DNA of 64,000 nt, taken from contig NZ_JAERMU010000016.1 in NCBI RefSeq assembly GCF_016756775.1, positions 1-64,000 on the forward strand, in the 5' to 3' direction. Both the position numbers and the translations under genes were made by a program. Below, one piece after another: positions 41,376 to 50,300 of the stretch. The DNA comes from Dryocola clanedunensis subsp. sulfonylureivorans (GTDB lineage Bacteria; Pseudomonadota; Gammaproteobacteria; Enterobacterales; Enterobacteriaceae). Numbering within the stretch: position 1 is the first letter of the stretch; each line of letters starts with the position of its first letter. The notes beneath the pieces are model-generated. The model made no database searches, was not told the origin of the DNA, and saw nothing but the letters and a program-made list of their open reading frames with translations.

Positions 41376-42224
41376 TTATTGCGTCACAACCTGCCAGCTA
41401 TCATCAGGGTCAAAGGCGGTGATAGCTTCCACTTTCTTCGCCGTCTCTTCTCCTAAATCAGCCTGATAAATCTGGTCTTCGTCATCGACGATAAACGTCG
41501 CGACGCCCGTCTCTCCGTAAGTCACCGGCCAGGCAATCATTGCGAAACCATCAGTCATTTTGCCCGCTTTCAGGTAGCTTTTCTCGCCACCCTCCGCTTT
41601 GGCGCCCTGGGCGGTAAGAATGCGGAAATGGTAGCCGTGATAACCCATTTCTGGCTGTTCAGGACTGAAAGCCGGCCCTAAAGGGCTGGGGGCCTCATCT
41701 GCCGATACCGGCCAGTAAAGCCCGTCTTTCTTGCCTTCACTACTCAGAAATTTTTGCGCATAGGCCTGATTTAGCTGGAAGTAATCCTGCTGTGCGGCGA
41801 CATAGGCATGGGCGGCTTCGATAGCAGAAAGCTCATTACGGCCAATTGTTCGGGTGAGGATTTCATCGGCAGCGCCCTGCATATTGAAATGCCAGCCTTT
41901 ATCGGTTTTGACAATCGGCAGCGGTAGCTGCCATTCCTCACTACCGACGTCAAGGTGAGCCACACGGCCTTGCTGCTCAACGTGATGGCCCCTGTCCCAG
42001 TCCCGCAGGAAGCGTGCAACAGCCGCAGGATCCACGCCTTCAGGCGGCAGGAAATGCTGCCAGTCGTCGCCCAGCAATGCGGTGAGCGCCTGTTGATCCT
42101 GTTTCTTAATCGCATCATGGAGTGCGGTAGAGGCCTGCTCAGGCGTGGTGAACGCCTGTTGCGCCTGGGCTAACAGCGGTAGCACCAACAGGGAAAGCGT
42201 ACTTAACGACAGAAACTTTTTCAT
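41376..42224 (-). CDS. DUF2950 family exported protein
   Basis: 282 residues with a signal peptide (residues 1-21, cleaved after LLAQA) and the DUF2950 body (FTTPEQASTALHDAIKKQD, YWPVSADEAPSPLGP, GYHGYHFRILTAQG, MIAWPVTYGETGVATF). The function of DUF2950 is unknown. It begins 14 bases after the DUF3300 gene in the same direction, and these two families commonly occur together, so they probably act as a pair in the envelope. Confidence 0.9.
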   Translation of the reverse strand: MKKFLSLSTLSLLVLPLLAQAQQAFTTPEQASTALHDAIKKQDQQALTALLGDDWQHFLPPEGVDPAAVARFLRDWDRGHHVEQQGRVAHLDVGSEEWQLPLPIVKTDKGWHFNMQGAADEILTRTIGRNELSAIEAAHAYVAAQQDYFQLNQAYAQKFLSSEGKKDGLYWPVSADEAPSPLGPAFSPEQPEMGYHGYHFRILTAQGAKAEGGEKSYLKAGKMTDGFAMIAWPVTYGETGVATFIVDDEDQIYQADLGEETAKKVEAITAFDPDDSWQVVTQ

Positions 42225-42238
42225 TATCCTTTCCCTTA

Positions 42239-43981
42239 TTAACGGCGATGAAATTCGCGGTGTTCAGATGCGTGTTCACGGAAGGCTTCGCGATTTTGCC
42301 TGCCGCCAGAAGAGTGTTGCAGACTTTGCGCGCCGCGTTGATGCTGAGCCTGCCAGGACGGCGATCGGCTGTCATTACCACTTAACGCATTGCTACGTAA
42401 AGAGTTGATGTGCTGCTGGCGCTGCTCTGGCGTCGTGCTGGCGACATGACTTCTTACCGATTCGCGATGCTGTTGCTGCTGCTGTGTCGGGTGTTTCACC
42501 TGATTTTTCACCGCATCGCGATGCTGCTGTTGTGCCGCGGTTGGGTGTTTCACCTGGTTTTTTACCGCATCACGATGCTGCTGCTGCGTCGCTGTCGGGT
42601 TTTTCAACTGCTCGCGAGCCGCTTCACGTCGTGCATTCTGGTTAGCTGAATCATATCCACGGTAGTTGTTGCGCTGCGCGATTTGGTTGAGCTGTTTCGA
42701 CGCATTCTCGCGTTGCACATCCCGAGACACGCTGGAGAGGCTTTTTCCCTGAGGCTTCATCCCGGTGCTGTGCTGGAGCTGCTGCATTGCTGCCTGACGC
42801 TGGTTTTCCCGGGTCAATGGCGCATGCTGCGTCGCGCTTAAGCCGCCGGCCACGTTGGTCTGATGGTAACGTTGCGCGACAGCGCTGTTCTGGTAAGGCA
42901 CGCCGTTCCTGAAGGCCGGGTTGTGCTGCCAGTGTACCTGCCCGCCGTTATCGGACAGATGGCCACCGGTTATCCTGTTGTAATTATTGACGTTAACGTT
43001 GATGTTATTGCCGCTGTTGTAGTTACCGTCATGGTGGTGATAGTCATCATCATGGTGATGATGGTAGTCATCGTCGTCATGCCAGTCGATGCTGCTGAAC
43101 AGCGCGTAGGTTGTGGCAACGCCAAGGCTGTATCCAAAACCGCGTACCAGGCTGTCGGTAAACTGCTGTCCCGGAGGGGGTGGCAGATAAACTGGCGGAT
43201 AGCTGGTATTCGGCCATGTTCCGTAAACCGTAGACGGGTTGTAATTAGGAACGTAAACCACCTGCGGATTCGTTGGCTCGATAGTAATAACCTGCGGGGC
43301 GGGATCGCGGGTGGTCGTAGCCGTAGTGGCTGAGGCTGACGTGCTGCTACTCTTTTCGCTGGTGGTGTTCACGTTGTTGGTTTGATTCACCACAACGGGG
43401 GTGCTGGTCACTTTTTGTTCCGGCGTGGATTTTAGTGTCCCGGTCTGCTGCGCCAGCGCACGTAATTTCTGTACCGAGTCCATCACATCCTGTGGCTGCG
43501 CTAAAAATGCATCGCCAAGATTCTGTACCCACTGCGGGTTTTCACCCAGTAGCGACATCAGTTGTGGGAAGGCCACGAGGGATTTTACGCTAGGGTCCCA
43601 GGGCTGGTTCGACACCGCCTGAATAGCCGCATCGCCTTGTAAGGTCGGATTATCCTGTGACCACTGCACCGCCTGCACAACGTTTGCCGGATAGGTCGAT
43701 GCCATCAGCACCTGAGACAGAAGGGCGTCAGGATAGAGGGCAATCGGTGCAACCCACTGGTCGAGCTGTGCGGTGGTATAAGTCTGCGTGGCGGGTGCCG
43801 ATGCTGCATCAGGAACCGCTGTAGGTGCAGTTGCCGGCGGCGTGGCGGGCTGAGCCGCTACGGCTGGGGCGGGCGTTACCGTTTCTGGAGTACGGCTTTT
43901 AACATAAAGAACACCAGAGGCCGCGAGAATACCGGCGCTGCAAAGCAGGGTGAGAATGTGAGGCTTGAAAGGCAACTTCAT
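42239..43981 (-). CDS. DUF3300 family exported protein with His/Asp- and Gln-rich repeats
   Basis: 580 residues. An N-terminal membrane anchor or signal (about 5-25) and a Pro/Ala linker lead to the DUF3300 domain (about 65-320; QLDQWVAPIALYPDALLSQ, MASTYPANVVQAVQW). Next is a metal-binding-like run of His and Asp (near residues 300-320), then a Gln/His-rich tail with 18-residue repeats containing QHRDAVKNQVKHPT. The start at 43981 follows GGGAGAAATAA; an open extension to 44071 lacks a signal peptide. Function unknown; linked to DUF2950. Confidence 0.88.
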   Translation of the reverse strand: MKLPFKPHILTLLCSAGILAASGVLYVKSRTPETVTPAPAVAAQPATPPATAPTAVPDAASAPATQTYTTAQLDQWVAPIALYPDALLSQVLMASTYPANVVQAVQWSQDNPTLQGDAAIQAVSNQPWDPSVKSLVAFPQLMSLLGENPQWVQNLGDAFLAQPQDVMDSVQKLRALAQQTGTLKSTPEQKVTSTPVVVNQTNNVNTTSEKSSSTSASATTATTTRDPAPQVITIEPTNPQVVYVPNYNPSTVYGTWPNTSYPPVYLPPPPGQQFTDSLVRGFGYSLGVATTYALFSSIDWHDDDDYHHHHDDDYHHHDGNYNSGNNINVNVNNYNRITGGHLSDNGGQVHWQHNPAFRNGVPYQNSAVAQRYHQTNVAGGLSATQHAPLTRENQRQAAMQQLQHSTGMKPQGKSLSSVSRDVQRENASKQLNQIAQRNNYRGYDSANQNARREAAREQLKNPTATQQQHRDAVKNQVKHPTAAQQQHRDAVKNQVKHPTQQQQQHRESVRSHVASTTPEQRQQHINSLRSNALSGNDSRSPSWQAQHQRGAQSLQHSSGGRQNREAFREHASEHREFHRR

Positions 43982-44125
43982 TTTATTTCTCCCGGAGCGG
44001 CAGAGATCCAGTAAAAGGGGCAAATTTTGCCTGATGGCATAAGTATGGAAGGGAGTGAGTATATTGCTCACGGTTATTTATTGTTTGACTATAACAGGGA
44101 TCGCCCGGGGCACCGTCTGGAAAGG

Positions 44126-44161
44126 AAAACGGCCCTGATGATTGCTCATGAGGGCCGTTTT
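44126..44161 (-). terminator. Intrinsic terminator after fdhF
   Basis: Eleven-base stem AAAACGGCCCT / AGGGCCGTTTT; read on the minus strand it follows the fdhF stop by a few bases and ends in a T-run. Confidence 0.88.
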
Positions 44162-44167
44162 GAGCGG

Positions 44168-46315
44168 TTAGCCCGCTGCGCTTTCGCGCAGGCTGGCCTT
44201 CAGCTTGCTGTACTCATCAATCACGTACTGCTCTGCTGCCCGCTGATCGGCAATCTTTTCTACACGCACGGCGCAGTACTTATACTCCGGCGTTTTGGTA
44301 ATCGGGCTGAGGTTTTCCGTCACCAGCTCGTTACAGGCACCGATCCACCACTGGTAGGTCATGTACACCGCGCCTTTATTAGGGCGTTCACTCACGTTTG
44401 CACGCGTAATGACTTTCCCTTTGCGCGAATGCACCCAGATCAGCGCTTCATCCTCAATGCCCAGACGAGCGGCATCGTCGATATGAATCTGCGCATAGCC
44501 AGGCTCATCCGCCAGCGCTGCCAGCGCGGCACAGTTACCGGTCATCGAACGGCAGGAGTAATGGCCCACTTCCCGCACCGTCGACAGCACCATTGGGTAC
44601 TCTTCGGTGATGCGATCGACTGGCGGCGCCCAGTCGCAGGTGAAGAACTGGCCCAGGCCGTTTTCGCGGTCGAACTTGCCGTCATAGAGGAAGGAAGTCC
44701 CCTGGTCCGACTCATCGGTATCGCGGCATGGCCACTGGATATACCCCAGCTCGCCCATCTTCTCGTAGGTCGCACCAAAGAAGTCCGGGCAAAGGTTACG
44801 CAACTCGTCCCAGATTTCCTGGGTGTTGTTGTAATGCATTTCGTAACCCATGCGGGTGGCGATTTCGCTGATGATCTGCCAGTCCGTTTTCAGGTCCCAC
44901 TTTGGCTCCACCGCTTTAAAGAAGCGCTGGAAACCGCGGTCGGCGGCGGTGTAAACACCTTCATGTTCACCCCAGGAGGTGGACGGCAAAATCACATCGG
45001 CGGCCGCCGCGGTTTTGGTCATGAAGATATCCTGCACGATGACCAGCTCCATATCGGCAAACGCCTGACGAACCGCTGAAAGTTCCGCATCCGTTTGCAG
45101 CGGATCTTCACCCATAATATAGGCCGCATGCACTTCGCCGTGCGCAACGCGGTGAGGGATCTCACTGATACGGTAACCCGTGTGCGCCGGTAATGACGGC
45201 ACGCCCCAGGCTTTGGCGAACTTCTCGCGGCTCTTTTCGTCCTTCACGTACTGATAGCCCGGATAGGTATCCGGCAGCGCGCCCATATCGCAGGCACCCT
45301 GAACGTTGTTCTGGCCGCGCACCGGGTTAACGCCGACGTTGGCCTTGCCAAGGTTACCGGTCATCAGCGCAAGGCTGGTCAGCGAGCGCACGGTTTCCAC
45401 GCCCTGATAGAACTGGGTAACACCCATGCCCCACAGGATAGTCGCCGTTTTTGCATTCGCGTACATACGTGCCGCCGTGCGGATATCAGCAGCTTTCAGG
45501 CCGGTTATCTCCTCCACGGATTCAGGCGTATAGCCCTCTACAATTTTACGGTACTCATCGAAGCCTTCAGTACGCTCCGCCACGAAGGCCTTGTCGTACA
45601 GATTCTCTTCGATGATCACATGCCCAATCGCGTTAAGCAGGGCGATGTTAGATCCATTTTTCAGCTGCAAATGGAGGTCGGCGATACGCGCGGTTTCAAT
45701 TTTACGCGGATCGATAACCACAATTTGCGCCCCTTTCTGCTTCGCGCGAATGACGCGATTTGCCACGATAGGGTGTGAATCAGCCGGGTTATACCCGAAG
45801 ACAAAGACTAAATCGGTATCCTCAATCTCGACGATTGAGTTGCTCATAGCGCCGTTACCGACCGACTGGTGCAGACCTGCAACCGATGGGCCGTGTCAGA
45901 CGCGTGCGCAGCAGTCAACGTTATTGGTACCAATAACGGCGCGCGCAAATTTTTGCATGATGTAGTTAGTCTCGTTGCCTGTACCACGGGATGAACCGGT
46001 GGTCATGATGGCATCCGGGCCATGTTTCGCTTTGATTTCGCTAAGGCGAGTGCTTACGTAGGTCAGCGCCTCATCCCAGCTTACGGATTCAAGCTTTCCA
46101 CCTTTCTGGCGGCGGATCATTGGCGATTTCAGGCGCGGGGTAAGGATTTTGGTATCGTTGATAAAATCCCAGCCGTAATAGCCTTTCAGGCACAGATCGC
46201 CCTGATTGGTCTTACCCTGCGCGCCTTCCGCCTTGACGATTTTGCCGTTATCGACCACGAGGTTGATTTTGCAACCTGAGGCGCAATAGGGGCAAACCGT
46301 GACGACTTTTTTCAT
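44168..46315 (-). CDS. fdhF: Formate dehydrogenase H, selenoprotein FdhF
   Basis: Molybdenum bis-MGD and [4Fe-4S] enzyme oxidising formate in the formate hydrogenlyase complex. The gene is one frame interrupted by an in-frame TGA (45896-45898) that encodes selenocysteine 140 after DCCARV. Reading through gives 715 residues, as in E. coli. Cluster cysteines CPYCASGC and LCLKGYYGW lie at the N-terminus. ATG 46315 is chosen although the frame extends to 46384. It should not be called a pseudogene or two genes. Confidence 0.98.
45857..45898 (-). promoter_or_regulatory. SECIS element with selenocysteine TGA of fdhF
   Basis: The bases right after the TGA on the minus strand carry the bacterial SECIS layout: a stem around the SelB-binding apical hairpin GCAGGTCTGC (45871-45880), with surrounding bases as in E. 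coli fdhF. Confidence 0.9.
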
Positions 46316-46380
46316 CGTGTTGCTCCAGTCAATGCTAAAGGGTGTGACATCTGAAGACTCGTCACATCTACCCGGGTAAT

Positions 46381-46395
46381 GCATGATCTATGCCA
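46381..46395 (-). promoter_or_regulatory. Sigma-54 promoter of fdhF
   Basis: Minus strand TGGCATAGATCATGC has the GG-N10-GC spacing of -24/-12 promoters and sits 66 bases upstream of the fdhF ATG, as expected for an FhlA/sigma-54 controlled formate regulon gene. Confidence 0.85.
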
Positions 46396-46469
46396 TATCA
46401 TTTTAAGGGGGGTATTGCTCCCCTTCGGCGGCGGTAGGATGACAAACCATCTGACGAAAAGCCCAGCAT

Positions 46470-46483
46470 CGTCAAAAATGACG
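46470..46483. promoter_or_regulatory. Candidate FhlA upstream activating site
   Basis: CGTCAAAAATGACG, a 5-4-5 inverted repeat about 100 bases upstream of the fdhF start of transcription, the distance typical for FhlA enhancer sites. Inferred. Confidence 0.4.
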
Positions 46484-46611
46484 TGACGAGCAGCCTGCCC
46501 TTTGTGACGCTGGTTGAATATTCAGCACGCGTAGTTGCCATTTATGCGGCACTCCTTCAACAATCACCCACACTCTTACCATTACCCTCTCGTCCCCCCT
46601 CGGAGACAGCT

Positions 46612-47346
46612 ATGAAACCTGCGATATTGGTGGTGGATGACGATCTGGCAATCTGTGAAGTGTTGCGGGATACGCTCAACGAGCACGTCTTTACCGTGAC
46701 GGTATGCCATACCGGTAACGAAGCGCTGAAGATCATTGCAGAGCAGCCCACCCTGGCCCTGGTTCTGTTGGATATGATGCTGCCGGATATTAACGGCTTA
46801 CAGGTCCTGCAGCAGATCCAGCGACAGCGTCCTGAACTGCCGGTTGTGATGTTGACCGGGCTGGGAAGTGAGTCTGATGTGGTGGTTGGCCTGGAGATGG
46901 GGGCGGATGATTATATCGCTAAGCCTTTCAATCCGCGTATTGTTGTTGCCCGCGTGAAAGCGGTACTACGGCGAACGGGAGCACTGGCGGTAGAGAGAGG
47001 CTCACAGACGGTCAGGGGACTTCAGTTTAACGGCTGGAGGCTGGATACCGACCGCTGTCAGCTTTTCGATCCCGGTTCATGTCAGGTAGATCTCACTCAG
47101 GGTGAATACGGTCTTTTGCTGGCGTTAATTCAACATGCCCGTAAGGTTTTATCTCGTGAAAAACTGCTTGAGTTGACCCACAGTGAAAGCATGGATATTT
47201 TCGACAGGACTATCGATGTTCTCATTATGAGACTGCGCAGAAAGATAGAGCCAAATCCACACCAACCCACCTTAATACGGACTATTCGCGGCGTAGGTTA
47301 TGTTTTTGCCGCAGATATTATCCATTCTGAGAATAGCGCTGCGTAA
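46612..47346 (+). CDS. OmpR-family response regulator without adjacent kinase
   Basis: 244 residues: receiver domain (phosphoacceptor Asp54 in LLDMMLPD, acidic DDD at 9-11, conserved Thr in VMLTG and Lys in IAKPF), then a winged-helix DNA-binding domain ending in RTIRGVGYVFA. The start at the ATG after GGAGACAGCT is chosen; the frame is open to 46483. No kinase gene adjoins it. A hybrid kinase without regulator lies at 53029, past the sugar operon, and is the best candidate partner. Confidence 0.93.
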   Translation: MKPAILVVDDDLAICEVLRDTLNEHVFTVTVCHTGNEALKIIAEQPTLALVLLDMMLPDINGLQVLQQIQRQRPELPVVMLTGLGSESDVVVGLEMGADDYIAKPFNPRIVVARVKAVLRRTGALAVERGSQTVRGLQFNGWRLDTDRCQLFDPGSCQVDLTQGEYGLLLALIQHARKVLSREKLLELTHSESMDIFDRTIDVLIMRLRRKIEPNPHQPTLIRTIRGVGYVFAADIIHSENSAA

Positions 47347-47421
47347 TATAATAAATGGGTGCTTAAAACTTCTCCCTTTCTCCAGTGCAAGTTGGGCGGG
47401 GTGAACCCCGCCCGTTAAGCG

Positions 47422-47577
47422 CTAGCTCGCGAATGAGCAGGCCAGCTTAGCCACCACCTCCTGATTGTCGCTCCTTATCTTCACCTCACATAAATTGCGG
47501 CGCGTTAATAAGGTTATGACTATTATTGTTACGCAAACAATTAACAGACACAGGACAACAGATTTTGTTGGCTTCAT
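47422..47577 (-). CDS. Hok/Gef-type type I toxin, copy 1
   Basis: 51-residue single-span membrane toxin. It starts MKPTKSVVLCLLIVCVTIIV, then carries the Hok-family core LLTRRNLCEVKIR and DNQEVVAKLAC near the C-terminus. Hok proteins insert into the inner membrane and collapse its potential when their antisense RNA is lost or outcompeted. A strong RBS (AAGGAGAAGAGGC) precedes the ATG, and a Sok-like RNA gene lies antisense in the leader. Both frame and leader look intact. An overlapping mok frame could not be identified with confidence. Confidence 0.9.
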   Translation of the reverse strand: MKPTKSVVLCLLIVCVTIIVITLLTRRNLCEVKIRSDNQEVVAKLACSFAS

Positions 47578-47623
47578 GCCTCTTCTCCTTGCCTTGCGGC
47601 GAATAAGAGGCTAATCTCAACTT

Positions 47624-47682
47624 GCTTAGGAGTTGAGGGATAGCCTCGGGTTAACGTTAAAGTTGCCCGGGGCTTTCTTTTT
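47624..47682 (+). ncRNA. Sok-like antisense RNA, copy 1
   Basis: Antisense to the hok leader. A TTGCCT/TAATCT pair with 17-base spacing (47589 and 47612) could be its promoter. A terminator with arms AGCCTCGGG and CCCGGGGCT (47642-47674) and a TTTCTTTTT tail closes a transcript of about 60 nt, matching Sok RNAs in size and in the CTCGGGTT hallmark. Confidence 0.75.
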
Positions 47683-47984
47683 CCTGAGCTTCAGGAATAT
47701 CCCTCACTATGCTCAGGACAGAAAGCCCTAAGCACCCGCGATGTAGTTTACCGACTATTTAAACATTTGGAATGGGAAACCTGATGTAATTATCCATGGA
47801 TAGATTTCATTGTTTTCTGAACATACTTCGCATAATTTTCAGAACCAATTAACTTAATGAATATGTTATCGGGAAATATTGGCTGAGGTGTTATTACTCG
47901 ATCGCGTAGCTGTCAATAATGGGTGCTTAAGACTTCTCCCTTATCCGTCACGAGTTGGGCGGGGCGAACCCCGCCTGTTGAGCG

Positions 47985-48140
47985 CTAGCCCGAGAATGAG
48001 CAGGCCAGCTTAGCCACCACCTCCTGATTGTCGCTCCTTATTTTCACTTCACATAAATTGCGGCGCGTTAATAAGGTTATGACTATTATTGTTACGCAAA
48101 CAATTAACAGATACAGGACAACAGATTTTGTTGGCTTCAT
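47985..48140 (-). CDS. Hok/Gef-type type I toxin, copy 2
   Basis: 51 residues, nearly identical to copy 1: Cys10 is Tyr and the C-terminal end is SFSG instead of SFAS. The Hok core (LLIVCVTIIV, TRRNLCEVKIR, EVVAKLAC) and the RBS are retained, so it should be functional. It lies between copy 1 and the isomerase gene, all leftward. Confidence 0.9.
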   Translation of the reverse strand: MKPTKSVVLYLLIVCVTIIVITLLTRRNLCEVKIRSDNQEVVAKLACSFSG

Positions 48141-48186
48141 GCCTCTTCTCCTTGCCTTGCGGCGAATAAGAGGCTAATCTCAACTT

Positions 48187-48243
48187 GTGTGGAGTTGAGG
48201 GATAGCCTCGGGTTAACGTTAAAGTTGCCCGGGGCTTTCTTTT
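48187..48243 (+). ncRNA. Sok-like antisense RNA, copy 2
   Basis: Same layout as copy 1: TTGCCT at 48152, TAATCT at 48175 (17-base spacing) and the AGCCTCGGG / CCCGGGGCT terminator at 48204-48236. The bases just after the putative start differ (TTGTGTGGAG versus TTGCTTAGGAG), which could affect cross-regulation. Confidence 0.75.
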
Positions 48244-48472
48244 ACCTGAGTTTCAGGAATATCCCTCATTATGCTCAGGACAGAAAGCCCTAAGCACCCG
48301 CGATGTAGTTTACCGACTATTTAAATATTTGGAATGGATAACCTGATGTAATTTAGTGCCAGCGATTACATATTTCTGGAATCTGTTTCGCATCTTAGCT
48401 ATTACTTAAAAAAGTAATAATGATTGTGTTTAATCTATAAAGCTCCCAAATTCCGCAGTGATGCCTGGATAA

Positions 48473-49156
48473 TTAAAAGTACTGACGATACTCATTGCAC
48501 AACAGGAGCCGCGCAGGCTCGTCTTCGATAACGGCATTAAAGCGTTCCAGCGGCTTCAGGAAACGGTTATCGCGATCGTCGTCATTGATTGTCGACACCT
48601 CGCCGACCAGCACGTCGCCGTAGCCAGATTCCCCCCAGAAACTGTGATAGACGCCGGGTACAAGGCAGATGCTTTCCCCTGGTGAAAGGCGCACCTGGCT
48701 TCCCGCCGCGACGGTCTGGCGGCAGCCGTCGATAACTACCGTGACGTCACTCTCTTCCGGTTGTTCAAACTGGTCTGCATTCCACAGTTCGACAATCAGA
48801 TTGCCGCCGCCGCGATTGATAATGTCCTCGCGTTTACGCCAGTGGAAATGCATCGGGGTAAGCTGCCCTTCACGGACGTGCATGATCTTCTCGGCGTAAC
48901 ATTTCGGGTAGGGCGCACCCTCCGGCGAGCCGTTACGCAAGGTGAACAGCGTCAGCCCCTGCGCCAGAAAATCGTGGCCGCCAAAGGCCGTCACGTCCCA
49001 GCCGAGCTTGAGATCAAACACTTCCTGCCAGAGTTCTTTATCCAGCTGCCTCCATTTCGTCAGGTCGTATGCGGCGAAGGGAGGCAAATGCACGTCGTGC
49101 TGTATAAAAAATTCACGAGTCCGGGACAGGATCTGATTCACTTCGGAACGTTTCAT
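48473..49156 (-). CDS. D-lyxose/D-mannose isomerase
   Basis: 227-residue cupin-fold aldose-ketose isomerase converting D-lyxose to D-xylulose (and mannose to fructose). The metal site is visible in MHFHWRKRED (His-x-His, Glu) and PGVYHSFW. It closely resembles the structurally studied enzyme from E. coli O157:H7. The ATG at 49156 (MKRSEVNQIL) matches that protein; a start six codons earlier is possible. Last gene of the leftward ATPase-permease-binding protein-isomerase set. Confidence 0.92.
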   Translation of the reverse strand: MKRSEVNQILSRTREFFIQHDVHLPPFAAYDLTKWRQLDKELWQEVFDLKLGWDVTAFGGHDFLAQGLTLFTLRNGSPEGAPYPKCYAEKIMHVREGQLTPMHFHWRKREDIINRGGGNLIVELWNADQFEQPEESDVTVVIDGCRQTVAAGSQVRLSPGESICLVPGVYHSFWGESGYGDVLVGEVSTINDDDRDNRFLKPLERFNAVIEDEPARLLLCNEYRQYF

Positions 49157-49180
49157 TAGGCTGTATTTCCCCATCCTGTT

Positions 49181-49210
49181 GTCTGATGGTGCTGCGCTTA
49201 TCAGACCTAC
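49181..49210. repeat. REP palindrome, GTCTGAT form
   Basis: GTCTGATGGTGC with GCGCTTATCAGACCTAC, between the isomerase and binding-protein genes. Confidence 0.7.
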
Positions 49211-49227
49211 AAATGAATACGTTGGAG

Positions 49228-49263
49228 GTCGGATGAAGCTTTTACGCCGTCATCCGACAGGCA
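49228..49263. repeat. REP palindrome, GTCGGAT form
   Basis: GTCGGATGAAGC with GCCGTCATCCGAC, forming a pair with the copy at 49181 inside the sugar operon, where it may separate expression of binding protein and isomerase. Confidence 0.72.
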
Positions 49264-49270
49264 GTAAGCG

Positions 49271-50203
49271 TTACTTCACCGTCCAGCCCTTATAGGTGCC
49301 AATATTGTTTTTATCAATCATCGTCACCGGGATCAGCACGGGTTCTTTAGGCGCAGGTTTGCCCTGAAGTATGTCGTAACCGATCTCCACGGCTTTTGCC
49401 GCCATGACCTGCGGATCCTGGGCTGGCGTCGCCACGAACAGCGTATTGCCGCCGCGCTTCAGCGCTTCTTCCGCATCCGGGCTGCCGTCCACGCCCACGA
49501 TAAAGAACTCGTTACGCTGAGCCTGTTTCGCCGCCAGATCGGCACCGATCGCTGTCGGATCGTTAATGGCAAACACGCCGTCGATCTTCGGATTCGCCGC
49601 CAGCAGCGAGGTCATCACCTCCAGGCCACCCTCACGGCTGCCCTTGGCGTTCTGATTAGAGGAAAGGATCTTGATGTCCGGGTGCTTTTTAAATTCGGTC
49701 ACGCAGCCTTCGACACGGTTCTGCACGGCGGAGACCGGCGGCCCGTTGATGATCACCACGTTGCCTTTCTCTTTTAAGCGATCCGCAATGTACTTACAGG
49801 CCATTTCGCCCGCCTGGGTGTTGTTCGAGGTGATCGTCGCATCCGCCCCTTCCGCTGCGACGTCAACGGCAACCACGACGATCCCTGCATCTTTCGCACG
49901 TTTCACCGCCGGGCCGATCCCTTTCGAATCCGCCGCGTTCAGGATGATCATGTCTACCTTCGCGGCAATAAAGTTATCGATCTGTGAAACCTGCTGGCCC
50001 AGATCGTACCCGCTGGAGACAAGCGTAACCTTCACGTTATCCCCCGCCAGCTTGCGTGCCTCAAGCTCGGCACCCTTGGTTATCTGTACGAAGAACGGGT
50101 TGGCGAGATCGCCCACCGTCACCCCGATGGATTTCAGCTCTTTTGCCTGAACAAAAGGCGCTGCGGCAATCATGAGAGCCGTGGCTATTAGCTTTAAACG
50201 CAT
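49271..50203 (-). CDS. Sugar ABC transporter periplasmic binding protein (RbsB-like)
   Basis: 310 residues; signal peptide 1-20 (cleaved after FVQA), then the type I periplasmic-binding fold with SIGVTVGDLANPFFVQ, IILNAADSKGIGPAV, INGPPVSAVQNRVEG and VGVDGSPDA. It delivers a pentose or similar sugar to the membrane permease. The downstream lyxose isomerase suggests D-lyxose or a related sugar. ATG at 50203, preceded by AGGAAAAG. Confidence 0.95.
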   Translation of the reverse strand: MRLKLIATALMIAAAPFVQAKELKSIGVTVGDLANPFFVQITKGAELEARKLAGDNVKVTLVSSGYDLGQQVSQIDNFIAAKVDMIILNAADSKGIGPAVKRAKDAGIVVVAVDVAAEGADATITSNNTQAGEMACKYIADRLKEKGNVVIINGPPVSAVQNRVEGCVTEFKKHPDIKILSSNQNAKGSREGGLEVMTSLLAANPKIDGVFAINDPTAIGADLAAKQAQRNEFFIVGVDGSPDAEEALKRGGNTLFVATPAQDPQVMAAKAVEIGYDILQGKPAPKEPVLIPVTMIDKNNIGTYKGWTVK

Positions 50204-50219
50204 GGTCTTTTCCTCATTG

Positions 50220-50251
50220 GTAGGGTGGATAAGCGATAGCGTCATCCACCG
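50220..50251. repeat. REP-like palindrome between permease and binding-protein genes
   Basis: GTAGGGTGGATAAGC with GTCATCCACC, GGTGGAT form. Confidence 0.75.
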
Positions 50252-50300
50252 TTTGCGCCCGTTTTGTCGGCTGAACCCGACCTGTGAAAGAGCGATGTTG

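Larger units (their letters stand above)
47354..47791. repeat. Direct repeat unit 1 (hok/sok-type module)
   Basis: About 438 bases repeated nearly identically at 47918-48353. Each copy holds a hok-like gene, its leader and an antisense RNA gene. Confidence 0.92.
47918..48353. repeat. Direct repeat unit 2 (hok/sok-type module)
   Basis: Second copy of the module, about 436 bases, in the same orientation, 564 bases after the first. Scattered substitutions only. Confidence 0.92.

Noticed and set aside
42239-42620. Gln/His repeats in the DUF3300 gene as a CRISPR or noncoding repeat array
   Set aside because: The 54-base periodicity is in frame, encodes an 18-residue protein repeat and lacks conserved palindromic spacer-repeat structure.
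45896-45898. TGA in fdhF as a nonsense mutation
   Set aside because: It is the selenocysteine codon with a conserved SECIS hairpin directly downstream.
47346-48472. The 1.1 kb gap as plain noncoding or IS debris
   Set aside because: It holds two complete hok/sok-type modules; no transposase fragments or terminal inverted repeats were seen.
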